A stretch of DNA of 64,000 nt. Source: Parietaria judaica (lineage: Eukaryota; Streptophyta; Magnoliopsida; Rosales; Urticaceae). Positions within the stretch are counted from its first letter, which is position 1; each line of letters starts with the position of its first letter. Shown piece by piece: positions 1-10,988 of the stretch. The notes under the pieces are model-generated. The model saw only the letters and a list, made by a program, of their open reading frames with translations, searched no databases and was not told where the DNA came from. The translations under genes and the position numbers were made by a program. The stretch covers positions 14,749,001 to 14,813,000 of the forward strand of contig OX940869.1 of assembly GCA_954871525.1 (NCBI GenBank). Reading direction: 5' to 3'.

Positions 1-493
1 AGATCAGAGGCAGAAAACTCGCAGACCCTAGAGAGAAAGGGAGAGCTCGAGTTTTTGCTCTGGGGAAGGTGTGTTGAATGTTATAAATTAGCTCCCTATT
101 TATAGACATGGCCCGAAACTGAATTAGAGATTTTCACTCCAAAATTCGAATTATATATATATATATATAAATACTTTAATTATTTCAATCCAATGGTTGA
201 GATTTAATCTCATCTAGATCCAAGGGTTATAATTAAACTTGTATTTAATTAAATAAGAAAGACTTGGTAAATACAAAAACCAATCTTATCCTCTTATTTA
301 AATATAATTCGAATATATATATATATATATATTTAATTTCGAAAATTATTATTAAATTTAATTAATTATCCTAATCCAAAGGCTTAGATTTAATCTTATT
401 TAAATCCAATGGATATAATTAATTAGGGATTTAATTAAATAAGAAAGACTTGGTAAATCAAAAAACCAATCTTATCTACTTATTTTAATTGCG

Positions 494-535
<42 letters not shown>

Positions 536-2090
536 ATGATAATTTCGAAATTAATTATCTAGATCCAACGGCTTAGATTAATCTTAGACCGATCTAATGG
601 ATCAAATTAATTTGGGATAAAAATCAAATACTCTAAGACTTGGTAAAGGCCTAATTCGATTTTATCCATATCATTATCTTCGAAATATATATATTATAAA
701 TATAATTAATTTCCAATCCGACGGTAAAGATTAAATCTTAAACCGATCTAACGGATACAATTAATTAGGTCAAATTCGAAAACCCTAAGCTTGGTCACCA
801 AGCTACTATTTTCGAATTAGGGTTAGGTCAAAAATCAATCATCTTAATCCTACGGTTGATATTAAATCATTTCCGATCTAAAGGATAAGATTGATTTAGG
901 GTTTTTGCTAAAGTATCAAACTTTAGGTACTTATGCCGTAAATATTAAAACCCTAACTAGGTCAAACTCGTGTGGACTAGGTCATGCAAGCCCATATCGA
1001 TTTACACATGTGTTAATATATATTAAATATATATTATTATTAATATAAATCTATTAATTATTAATTAATTATTAATAAGATATTAATTATTAAATCCAAA
1101 TAATTAAATTATATTAATAACTCCTGATCTCAATATCACACATTAAAATTTCATGGTTCCACACCATCATTTAAATTCGTGACAAGTGATTTAATTTCAT
1201 AGTTTATCGAACCGAGCACAAACTTAGAAAATCCATAAATCACAAACCGTTAGTCGAAATGACTTGGTTCAAAAAGCAAAGTTGCTTAGAATTTAATTTC
1301 CAACAACATGGTGCTGATGGAAAATATAAATTCTAACTTTCTTTTATCAGTTAATTTTGTGTACCAAAATATGGTACTTTTGCCACGCTGAGGATAAAAC
1401 TATTTGACGTCTGCCACAGACGTTCAGTTTTATAAGTCTAGCCAAATGATTAAACATTATCCAGAATTTATTTTAATCACGTACGTATTAACCGTTACGG
1501 AGCTATCCTGGGGACCATGGACCCGTATCACTTAAGCTCCAACGAACTGCTAGTTGTTCGTCAAACCTCGAAGTGATTCCACTATAGACCCGAGGCTGCA
1601 CTCTTTAGTGATACGGTATATATTATTCCCTTTATAACAGCAGGGAGTCCATTGATACAATAAAATGCGGGTTATTATTTTTTCACTTGATGACTCACAT
1701 ATGAGCAGACGGTTTTTACCGTATTGCCTCTCATTGAATTTTCCTCCTTGACTCAGTCAGTAATATTATGAGTAACCCATTTATGGTTTCGATTCATAAG
1801 TTGCGCACGGGTACCTATCACTTCTCACCACTGACAACCAAGGGAATCATCATGACTCTGAAGAGAGTTGTGTGATGCCCATGTCTATGATCAAGCTACC
1901 CTTACTACTGACTATCATGTTCCCAAAATAATAGTGTTGGGAACAGCGGTAATATCTTGTGTTCTTTAACGGTTAAATCAAAGAGCAATCAAGCCAGTAG
2001 CTCGGACTCAAGACCACTCAGGACTTAGAACTAATATCCATTTGATCATCTATTTGTGACTCAACTACAAGTTATCAGTGACGGTCTTAT
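1..2090 (-). mobile_element. Distal part of a copia LTR (element C), cut by element B
   Basis: This stretch matches the interior of the element B LTR (compare the start here with 16676 onward), including the inverted TATA region near 80-100 and long AT-rich, TA-repeat stretches. It stops abruptly at CTTAT (2086-2090), where element B begins. The missing end of the same LTR resumes at 19149. The sequence next to the LTR start at 19552 is not a polypurine tract, so this is a 5' LTR or a solo LTR rather than a 3' LTR; its other end lies left of the window. Confidence 0.85.
2086..2090. repeat. Target-site duplication of element B (left copy)
   Basis: CTTAT directly precedes the LTR terminus TGTTGGAAAT. 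The same five bases follow the other terminus at 19149-19153, and the flanks rejoin into an uninterrupted LTR sequence, as seen in the intact copy near 10572. Confidence 0.9.
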
Positions 2091-2437
2091 TGTTGGAAAT
2101 CGGGGTTTGATTCCCGACTCCATTACCACGAAATATGCCTCCGAGCCGTCCCGGTAACATTTAAAAAATATTTTAAAGCGGAAAACTTGTTATCGTAACG
2201 GCACGGATATCGGGTAATAACCATTTTAATAAGATCCGATAAATATTACATATTTAATAATCACAACTCATTATTAATATCATAGTCAAAATAAGAAATA
2301 AATAAATGTTTGCATTTATTAACCCAATGCATAAGGCCGTACCTCAGTTAACGTTTCTGGCTGCGGACTATGAAGTTCGGCAGGGCTCCACTGGTGCTGA
2401 GGGAAACACCCGTGATCTTCTGGGATATTCTCCTGGA

Positions 2438-3236
2438 TAGGGGTGAAAGCGGAACCTCGAACAGGTATATTTTTATTTTTTGGTACGTATCTCAAAAATT
2501 CGGGATTTTTTTTCTTGGTACCGGTTCCCAGTTCCAATTGTATATTTCCCTTTTTTTTTTTTAACCGGAACCGGGACCGGGAAAAATTCGTGAGAGAATC
2601 GTGAAAAAATTCGTGATATAATTCGTGACTAAAACCGGGAGTAAAGCGTTTGACTTCTCTGGAGTCGGGAGGAAAGCAGCGCCGAAATCACATAAGAGGG
2701 CTGGAATCATTCGAAGAAAAAAGAAAAACTTGAGAGAAGGAAAAGAAACCTAAATCAAAGAAGAAAGCGAGGAAATCAAGCCTTTCGAAGGGGTGCAATT
2801 GACATAGAATAAACCATAAAAGATATTTCACAGAAGGAAATCAAACATTGACGAGGAAAAGCCAAAAGCAGAGAGAAGGTGGGGATAAAGAGTCGCAAGC
2901 GAGAGAGAGGAATGAGGAAGGAGGCATAAACCTTAATTTTTTTAATGGTAAAAAACGACATATAATTCTAAAGAAAACAAAATGACATATTAAACCAAAA
3001 CGACATAAAAATATTTAAAAAAAGACATAAAAATACATAAACCGGAACCGGTACCAAAAATTGGGAAAAACGGTTCTGGTTCCCGGTTCCGGTTCACGGT
3101 TCCGAAAATCAGGAACCGGGAAGTACCGGTTCCCGGTTTTAAACACAATTTCCCTATTTTTTTTTCTTAAACCGGTCCGGAACCGGTACCGGAACCGGGA
3201 CGAAACCGGGAAACGGTGACAAAACTTTCACCCCTA
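2438..3236. mobile_element. Non-autonomous hAT element, 799 bp
   Basis: Terminal inverted repeats TAGGGGTGAAAG / CTTTCACCCCTA are flanked by an 8-bp duplication CTCCTGGA (2430-2437 and 3237-3244), the hAT signature. The other LTR of element B has the unoccupied site at about 16559-16566 with one copy of CTCCTGGA. Both subterminal regions are packed with ACCGG/CCGGT repeats, as expected for transposase binding sites. No transposase ORF is present; the short ORFs inside are not gene-like. Confidence 0.92.
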
Positions 3237-4337
3237 CTCCTGGACTCCTCGTACCGAAGCGTGGGCTTCGCCGGCAGGACTCCGTCGCAAAATTTAACTG
3301 ACATTCTTTTGAAGCTTCTGGAGAAAAGTCTCCTAAGCCGAACCAGAAAAGAGATCAGAAGCAGAAAACTCGCAGACCCTGGAGAGCGGGGGAGAGCTCG
3401 ATTTTTTGCTCTGGGGAAGGTGTGAAAAATGTTGTAAATGAGCTCCCTATTTATAGACTTGGCCCGTAACCGAATTAGAGAAATTCTCTCATCATTTTTT
3501 TCAATTTTCTTATAATTAAATACAATAATTATCTCAATCCAATGGCTAAGATTCAATCTCATCTAAATCCAATGGTTATAATTATTTAGGTATTTAATTA
3601 AATAAGAAAGACTTGGTAAATATAAAAACCAGTCTTATCTTCTTATTAAATAAATATCGAAAATATATATATATATATATAATCAAATTGGAAATTTATA
3701 ATTAAATATAATTAATTATCTTAATCCAATGGATAAGATTCAATCTTATCTAAATCCAATGGATATAATTAATTAGGGATTTAATTTTAAATAAGAAAGA
3801 CTTGGTAAAAAGATATACCAATCTTATCTATTTATTTATCTTATTCGAAAATATATATATATATATATATATATACATAATAATAATTTCAAAATTTCAT
3901 TAATTATCTAGATCCAACGGCTTAAATTAATCTTAGACCGATCTAATGGATCAAATTAGTTTAGGATAAAAATCAAATATCTTAAGACATAGTAAAAGCC
4001 CTAATTCGATTTAATCCTTAATCATATTTCGAAAATTATATATTATATATATGATTAATTAATTTCCAATCCGACGGTAAAGATTAAATCTTAAACCGAT
4101 CTAACGGATACAATTAATTAGGTCAAATTTGAAAACCCTAAGCTTGGTCACCAAGCTACTATTTTCGAATTAGGGTTAGGTCAAAAATCAATCATCTTAA
4201 TCCTACGGTTGATATTAAATCATCTCCGTTCTAAAGGATAAGATTGATTTTAGGGTTTTTGCCAAAGTACCAAACTTTAGATACTTATGCCGCAAATATT
4301 AAACCCTAGCTAGGTCAAACTCGTGTGGACTATATTA

Positions 4338-4775
4338 TGTTGAACACAACACTTTTGTGGGAAACACTCACACTCTTTATTAAGACCACTCAAGAAGAGA
4401 TTACAATACTTGGTGTTTAGGACTATTCTAAGAGTCTTTTTATGACACTCTTTAGGAGACACTACACTTTTTGTGTTTCTTGAATACAAAATGTGAAGGT
4501 GGTGATGGGTATTTATAGTGGTGGTGAAACAATCTCAACCACACATTTTCTCACCTTCTAGGATGTTCCTAAAATATCTAGACATCTAAAACATTCTAGG
4601 ACATTCTTTACATATCTAAAGATTCTACATAATTCTACTATTTCTTCACTTAACTAAGAAACTTCTAGATAATGGGCTTATTCTCCAAGTGGGCTAATTA
4701 GACTTCTTCATAGTTGGGCTTTCATAATTTGTTGGGCTCTAGAAAATCCATTGGGCTAGTGTTGATCCTTTAACA
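4338..4775 (-). repeat. 3' LTR of element A
   Basis: 438 bp, matching 9035-9486 almost base for base. It lacks 14 bp found in the other LTR at about 9119-9133, where a short segment around TTAGGACT is repeated. Confidence 0.93.
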
Positions 4776-7700
4776 CTCCCCCTCAGCACTAGCCCCCATT
4801 CTTCGTACCATGTTGAGCTCACTGCGCAAGCCTTCACATTTGCCAGTACTTAGCCCTTTTGTGAACAGGTCAGCCACTTGGTCATCCGTCTTGATTTGTC
4901 GCATCTCGATATCGTCCTTCAGAACTTTATCTCTAATGAAATGATAGTGCACTTCAATATGCTTTGTTCGAGCATGGAACACCGGATTTTCTGCCAGTCG
5001 AACCGCAGATTGGTTGTCGCAATGGAGTGAAACCGCGTAGTCAACTTTCTGGTGCAAATCCTCCATTAAGAGTATCAGCCACGTACTTTCTTGAGCTGCT
5101 GCAGCTACTACTCTGTACTCTGCCTCCGTAGTTGACAATGACACTGTTGGTTGTCTTTTGCTGCACCAAGAAATTGTTCCTGACCCGAGCTTGAACACAT
5201 ACCCGGTGGTTGATCTTCGGGTATCATGGTCTCCTGCATAGTCCGCATCGCAATATCCAACTAGCTTGCAGTCTTCGCCTCTTTTGTACAAAAGACCGTA
5301 GTCTATTGTACCTTTAACATATCTCAGAATCCGTCGAGCCGCATCCAAGTGAGGCTTTCTCGGACTTTGCATGTACTGACTTACGACTCCAACTGCATAA
5401 GAAATGTCAGGACGAGTTAAAGTTAAGTAGATAAGATTACCTACTAGTTGTCGATACATTGTCCCGTCTTCCAACTCTTTCCCTTCATGTGCACAGATCT
5501 TGACATTTGGCTCCATCGGTGTTGAGACTGGCTTGCACTCCATCATTCTGAACTTTTGAAGTATATCTCTTGTATACTTTTGTTGGCAGAGAAATAATCC
5601 TTTCTCGGTGCGATCAACTTCTAACCCCAAGAAGTGTTTAAGCTCTCCTAGCTCTTTCATCTGGAAACGCACCGATAAGTTTTCTCTCGTTTGTTGAATT
5701 TCTCGTTCGTCGTCCCCGGTAATGATCAAGTCATCCACATAAACCAACACAATTTCCAACTTTCCTTCTCTTGCTTTGATGAACAAGCTTGAATCCGCAT
5801 GTGCAACTGAATAACCACTATGGGTAAGAAATTCAGCGATCTTACCATACCAAGCTCTTGGTGCCTGCTTCAATCCATAAAGAGCTTTCTTCAGTTTGCA
5901 CACATGATTGGGATTATCCGTATCCTCAAATCCCTTTGGTTGGTTCATGTAGATATCCCGGTCCAGCTCTCCGTGCAAGAAAGTGTTCTTCACGTCCATT
6001 TGCCACAATTTCCAATCTTTACTTGCAGCAAGTGCTAGCAGGACCCGTACCGTAGTGATCTTCGCCACTGGACTAAACGTTTCATCATAGTCTAGTCCAT
6101 ATTGTTGAGAGAAACCTCGAGCTACTAGGCGAGCCTTGTATCTCTCAATTGATCCATCCGGTCGACGCTTAATTTTGTATACCCACTTGCAAGAAATGGG
6201 TTTGATGTCTCTTGGTTTTGGCACCAATTCCCAAGTTTGACTCTGCTCCAAGGCAGTGATTTCTTCTTCCATCGCCTTCTGCCAAGCCGAGTCTTGTGAT
6301 GCTTCTTCATACGTCTCCGGCTCTTGAACACCGTCTTCTAAAATAGCTGCATTGGCATACTTGGAATTTGGCTTACGGGTTCTTTCCGACCGTCTGAGTT
6401 GCGGAGGTGCCTCTTCACCAGCTTCGCTTGGTTGGGTCTCTTCTTGCTCATCAACACCAAGATCGCTTGGTTCTTCAGGCATGTCAGTACTTGGCCGAAT
6501 GTGTGCAGTTTGCTCCCCCATTTTCTGTTGCAGTATTTCCTTGAAGTTGTTCGAGTCTGGTAGAACTTTCTTCTCCGAGGACCACCATGAGGATGCTTCA
6601 TCGAACACTACATCTCTCGAGGTGTAGCATCTCCCACTTGTTGGATCACAACACTTCCACCCTTTTCTTTGATTGTCGTATCCAACAAATATACAGCGGA
6701 CTGCTTTCTTATCGAACTTGCTACGTAGATGACTAGGAACAAATACATAGCAAACACAGCCAAATACTCGGAAGTAGCTAACTGTAGGTTTCATATCCCA
6801 TAATGTCTCAAATGGTGAGATGAAACCTAACCTTGGTTGGGGAAGCTTGTTGATCACATGAGCGGCAGTTCGCATAGCTTCAGCCCAAAATCTTCCCGGG
6901 ACATTCTTTGCGTGTAGCATGCTTCGACAAATCTCTGCAAGATGTCGATTCTTCCTCTCAGCTACACCATTTTGTTGCGGTGTGTTGGCACATGTAAATT
7001 GATGACGTATTCCAGACTCATGTAGAAACTGATCGAACTCATCTGATGTGTACTCTCCTCCATTGTCTGATCGTAGACAACGGATCTTCAGCCCGACTTC
7101 TCCTTCGACACTCGTCTTGAATTCTTGAAATTTTGAGAACGTGTCAGACTTTTCTTTCATGAAGAAAACCCACACGTATCTCGAGTTGTCTTCGATGAAC
7201 GTCACCATGTACCGCATCCCACTGATCGATGTTTGCTTGACTGGACCGAACACATCAGAGTGAACTAACTCTAATGGTTTCTTTGCTCTGAACTTTGACT
7301 CCTTGTATGGTAATTGATGAGCTTTACCATACTGACATCCAGCGCAAACAATATCGGTTTTGACTTCAAGTTGAGGTAGGCCTTTGAGCATGGATTTCTC
7401 TATAATTACCTTCAACTTGTGGTAGCCGACATGTCCCAACCTTGCGTGCCACAAATCAGCCGTCTCATTCTTCCGAGTCTTGTCTACATAGGCAGACTCT
7501 GCCGAGAGCACATAAACGGACTCTAGTCTCCGTCCTTCCATAGTTGGAGTCCCCACTATCTTGACGTCTTCATAGATCTTAACATCTTCCGGCCCAAACA
7601 AGACGTAATTGCCCGATGTCGTTAGTTGTGGCACTGACAGCAAGTTCTTCTTTATACCCGGTACATGGTAAACATTTTCTAGTAATACCATGTCAGTTTT

Positions 7701-8219
7701 ATTACCAAGCATGATCTTCGAGCTACCGATTTGGGCAATCGGCAACTGTGAGTTGTTGGCTGTCCGAACCACGCGACTCCCTTTATACTCTCTCTTGTTT
7801 TGCAGCTTCCTCTGGTCGCCAGTCATGTGGTTTGAGCATCCCGAATCAATTATCCAGTCGTTCTCATAATCGATTCGTTCTCCCGCCGTCGCTATGAGTG
7901 CTAGCTCGTCTTCTTCTACGGCACATAATGCCTCAGCATCCCATCCATCCTCCATCTCCTTTTTGGAAGTTGCTGCATTGCTCTCGACAGGCTTTTTCTT
8001 GGACCAACAATCCTTGGACATGTGGCCCTTCTTTCCGCAGTTGTAGCAGATTCCTTCGAACCTCTTCCCTTGAGAACTTTTGTTGTCGTTCTTCTGAGCT
8101 CTCCAAGGTTGTGTGGTTCCTTGATGACTTCTTCCTTTGTCACCATTTATGTATCCACATTTAGCGGACGGCCTGAAGTTGCTCCGGCTTTTTACTGGCA
8201 TAGAGTGCTTCGTCCTCAC
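4770..8219 (-). CDS. Copia gag C-terminus/pol polyprotein (element A)
   Basis: A 1149-residue open frame covering the end of gag and all of pol. Visible in order are a CCHC zinc knuckle (residues 58-71, CX2CX4HX4C), protease DSG (125-127), the integrase HHCC zinc-binding region starting at HARLGH and its DDE core, reverse transcriptase with YVDD at about 827-830, and RNase H with a TEAEY motif. It would make the protease, integrase and reverse transcriptase that copy the element through RNA. The first residues are only where the frame opens: the real start is the gag ATG at 8823, lost to a frameshift near 8165-8230. The stop TAA is formed by the first six bases of the 3' LTR. The copy looks enzymatically intact but uncoupled from gag. 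Confidence 0.93.
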   Translation of the reverse strand: MRTKHSMPVKSRSNFRPSAKCGYINGDKGRSHQGTTQPWRAQKNDNKSSQGKRFEGICYNCGKKGHMSKDCWSKKKPVESNAATSKKEMEDGWDAEALCAVEEDELALIATAGERIDYENDWIIDSGCSNHMTGDQRKLQNKREYKGSRVVRTANNSQLPIAQIGSSKIMLGNKTDMVLLENVYHVPGIKKNLLSVPQLTTSGNYVLFGPEDVKIYEDVKIVGTPTMEGRRLESVYVLSAESAYVDKTRKNETADLWHARLGHVGYHKLKVIIEKSMLKGLPQLEVKTDIVCAGCQYGKAHQLPYKESKFRAKKPLELVHSDVFGPVKQTSISGMRYMVTFIEDNSRYVWVFFMKEKSDTFSKFQEFKTSVEGEVGLKIRCLRSDNGGEYTSDEFDQFLHESGIRHQFTCANTPQQNGVAERKNRHLAEICRSMLHAKNVPGRFWAEAMRTAAHVINKLPQPRLGFISPFETLWDMKPTVSYFRVFGCVCYVFVPSHLRSKFDKKAVRCIFVGYDNQRKGWKCCDPTSGRCYTSRDVVFDEASSWWSSEKKVLPDSNNFKEILQQKMGEQTAHIRPSTDMPEEPSDLGVDEQEETQPSEAGEEAPPQLRRSERTRKPNSKYANAAILEDGVQEPETYEEASQDSAWQKAMEEEITALEQSQTWELVPKPRDIKPISCKWVYKIKRRPDGSIERYKARLVARGFSQQYGLDYDETFSPVAKITTVRVLLALAASKDWKLWQMDVKNTFLHGELDRDIYMNQPKGFEDTDNPNHVCKLKKALYGLKQAPRAWYGKIAEFLTHSGYSVAHADSSLFIKAREGKLEIVLVYVDDLIITGDDEREIQQTRENLSVRFQMKELGELKHFLGLEVDRTEKGLFLCQQKYTRDILQKFRMMECKPVSTPMEPNVKICAHEGKELEDGTMYRQLVGNLIYLTLTRPDISYAVGVVSQYMQSPRKPHLDAARRILRYVKGTIDYGLLYKRGEDCKLVGYCDADYAGDHDTRRSTTGYVFKLGSGTISWCSKRQPTVSLSTTEAEYRVVAAAAQESTWLILLMEDLHQKVDYAVSLHCDNQSAVRLAENPVFHARTKHIEVHYHFIRDKVLKDDIEMRQIKTDDQVADLFTKGLSTGKCEGLRSELNMVRRMGASAEGEC

Positions 8220-8823
8220 TCTTTATCGTGATGCCTCCCATTTGCTTAGCCATGGCTTCTTGACTAGCTAGAAAATTCTCAAACTCTACAAGTGATGGTT
8301 GAGCAGGCCATCCTTGTACGGCAATAACGAAGCTTCTATATTCTGGCCGCAACCCGTGGATAATGATCCTCTTCATTCGAGCTTCTCCAATGACGGACTT
8401 TGGATCTAGTTCAGTAATCTCCCGACAGATCGACTTGACCTTGTGGAAGTACTGAGCAATCGTCATGTCACGTTGTGAGATTGACAAAAACTCGTTTTCC
8501 AGCAATTATAGCCTCGTGTCGTTCTTCTTTAAGAACAACGTCACAAACGTGTCCCATGCTTCTTTCGGCGTCTTCTCGTCCCGAATGTGCTCTAACATCT
8601 CTTCTTCGACAGTCATCTTCAAGGCAAACATAGCTTTGCCAACCTTGATCCTCCATTTGCGCAGGGCACCATTTGCATCCTCCTCTGGCAGTGTAGTTTC
8701 GCTCCCGCCAACGACCTCCCAAAGGTCTTGTCCTTGTAAGTAGGACATCATGCATGTTGCCCACGTGTTATAATTGTTGTTGTTGAGTTTCTTGATTCCT
8801 CTGACGACTTGGAGATCACCCAT
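8161..8823 (-). pseudogene. Copia gag of element A, broken
   Basis: Starts at ATG 8823 with the copia gag N-terminus (an LNNNNY..W motif) and reads 105 residues to an in-frame TAA at 8506-8508. The same frame continues with gag-like sequence to a stop at 8161, where the continuation lies in the pol frame. One nonsense change and one indel therefore separate this from an intact gag that would form the particle shell and bind RNA. A leader of about 210 bp lies between the primer site and the ATG. Confidence 0.88.
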
Positions 8824-9019
8824 CGTGTTGGCAGTACCTCAGTAATACCAAACAAGCTTCGACACAGAACTTGCAGAGTCACGGACTACTCACGACACGA
8901 AGAAACTCACTCACTAACAATCTCAAGAAATCGTTTCTGATGTGAAAGATCAGTCACAGCTGCAACCACAGAGCATACTAAGACTTTCAAGAGATCAGAC
9001 AACCTAACCTCGCAACCTC

Positions 9020-9031
9020 GCTCTGATACCA
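9020..9031 (-). other. Primer binding site, element A
   Basis: On the minus strand TGGTATCAGAGC, complementary to the 3' end of initiator methionine tRNA, three bases from the LTR end. Confidence 0.9.
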
Positions 9032-9034
9032 GAT

Positions 9035-9486
9035 TGTTGAACACAACACTTTTGTGGGAAACACTCACACTTTTTATTAAGACCACTCAAGAAGAGATTA
9101 CAATACTTAGTGTTTAGGACTCCCACTTTAGGACTATTCTAAGAGTCTTTTTAGGACACTCTTTAGGAGACACTACACTTTTTGTGTTTCTTGGATACAA
9201 AATGTGAAGGTGGTGATGGGTATTTATAGTGGTGGTGAAACAATCTCAACCACACATTTTCTCACCTTCTAGGATGTTCTTAAAATATCTAGACATCTAA
9301 AACATTCTAGGACATTCTTTACATATCTAAAGATTCTACATAATTCTACTACTTCTTCACTTAACTAAGAAACTTCTAGATAATGGGCTTATTCTCCAAG
9401 TGGGCTAATTAGACTTCTTCATAGTTGGGCTTTCATAATTTGTTGGGCTCTAGAAAATCCATTGGGCTAGTGTTGATCCTTTAACA
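9035..9486 (-). repeat. 5' LTR of element A
   Basis: 452 bp, the partner of 4338-4775. A short 5' LTR of this kind holds the element's promoter. Confidence 0.93.
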
Positions 9487-10973
9487 TATTATACAGGCCC
9501 ACATCGATTTACACAATATATATATAATTAAATATATATATATATATATTATTATTAATATAATTCCATTAATTATTAATAAGATATTAATAATTAAATC
9601 CAAATAATTAAATTATATTAATAATTCCTGATCTCAATATCACACATAAAAATGTCATGGTGCCACACCATCATTTAAATTCGTGACATGTGATTTAATT
9701 TCATAGTTTATCGAACCGAGCATAAACTTAGAAAATCCATAAATCACAAACCGTAAGTCGAAATGACTTGGTTCAAAAAGCAAAGTTGCTTAGAATTTAA
9801 TTTCCAAAAACATGGTGCTGATAGAAAATCTAAATTCTAACTTTCTTTTATCAGTTAATTTCGTATACCAAGATATGGTACTTTTGCCACGCTGACGATA
9901 AAACTATCTGACGTCTGCCACAGACCTTTCAGTTTTTTAAGTCTAGCCAAATGATTAAACATTATCCAGAATGTATTTTAATCACGTCTGTATCATCCGT
10001 TACGGAGCTATCCTTGGGACCATGGACCCGTATCACTTAAGCTCCAACGAACTGCTAGTTGTTCGTCAAACCTCGAAGTGATTCCACTATAGACCCGAGG
10101 CTGCACTCTTTAGTGATACGGTATATATTATTCCCTTTATAACAGCAGGGTGTCCATTGATACAATCAAATTCGGGTTATTGATCTTTCACTTGATGATC
10201 CACACCGCTATGCCCCTCATTGCATTTTCATCCTTGACTCAGTCAGTAATATTATGAGTGACCCACTTATGATTTCGATTCATAAGTTGCGCACGGGTAC
10301 CTCTCACTTCTCACCAGCGACAATCAAGGGAATCATCATCACTCTGAAGAGAGTTGTGTGATGCCCATGTCTATGATCAAGCTACCCTTACTTCTGACTA
10401 TCATGTTCCCAAAATAATAGTGTTGGGAAAAACGGTAATTTATTGTGTTCTTTAACGGTTAAATCAAAGAACAATCAAGCCAGCAGCTCGGACTCAAGAT
10501 CACTCAGGACTTAGATCGAATATCCATTTGATCATCTACTAGTTACTCAACTCCAAGTTATTAGTGACGGTCTTATATGATAACTTCCGGAGTTTAAGTC
10601 AGGTCCAGTCCAGTATGAAAACACTTCATACTTAATGCACTTCTAGTGAGTGTGACACACACAAAATCCAGAATAGGATTGTCACTTAGTCACATTAATG
10701 ACCTTACACGATTAATGGGCTCCCACCCAGTTGATCAGGTCACGGATATTTTAAGTTCATTTATTATGATTATTAATTCTTCCTCACATTGACTCTGTTG
10801 TGATAATAACAACATAATTGCATCCTTTATGAACTAAGGAAACAAACATTCTATTTTACTCTACCAGAAACTATAATAAGATTAACATAATAAGTATCAT
10901 CTTTATTCAATGACATATCATAATCTTTTACAAATGGATAAAATATCTTGTTTAAGGACAAATATGTCCAACA

Positions 10974-10985
10974 ATCTCCCACTTG
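10974..10985 (-). other. Polypurine tract, element B
   Basis: On the minus strand CAAGTGGGAGAT, directly before the 3' LTR. The same tract precedes the 3' LTR of element D at 44444-44455. Confidence 0.85.
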
Positions 10986-10988
10986 TAC

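Larger units (their letters stand above)
4338..9486 (-). mobile_element. Copia element A, short LTRs, near full length
   Basis: LTRs at 4338-4775 and 9035-9486 begin and end TGTT...AACA. The primer site GCTCTGATACCA (inverted, 9020-9031) lies three bases from the 5' LTR, and a C-rich tract at 4776-4783 is the inverted polypurine tract. A TATTA duplication (4333-4337 and 9487-9491) flanks it, and the unoccupied site is visible at about 17651-17658. Coding content is gag-protease-integrase-RT-RNase H in copia order. Gag has a stop and a frameshift, so this copy is defective although its LTRs are very similar. Confidence 0.95.
2091..10973 (-). repeat. 3' LTR of element B, interrupted by two transposons
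   Basis: Ends read TGTTGGAC near 10973 and TTTCCAACA-type at 2091 on the minus strand. Removing element A with one TATTA copy (5154 bp) and the hAT element with one 8-bp copy (807 bp) leaves 2922 bp, against 2929 bp for the 5' LTR, which supports the boundaries. Confidence 0.9.
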
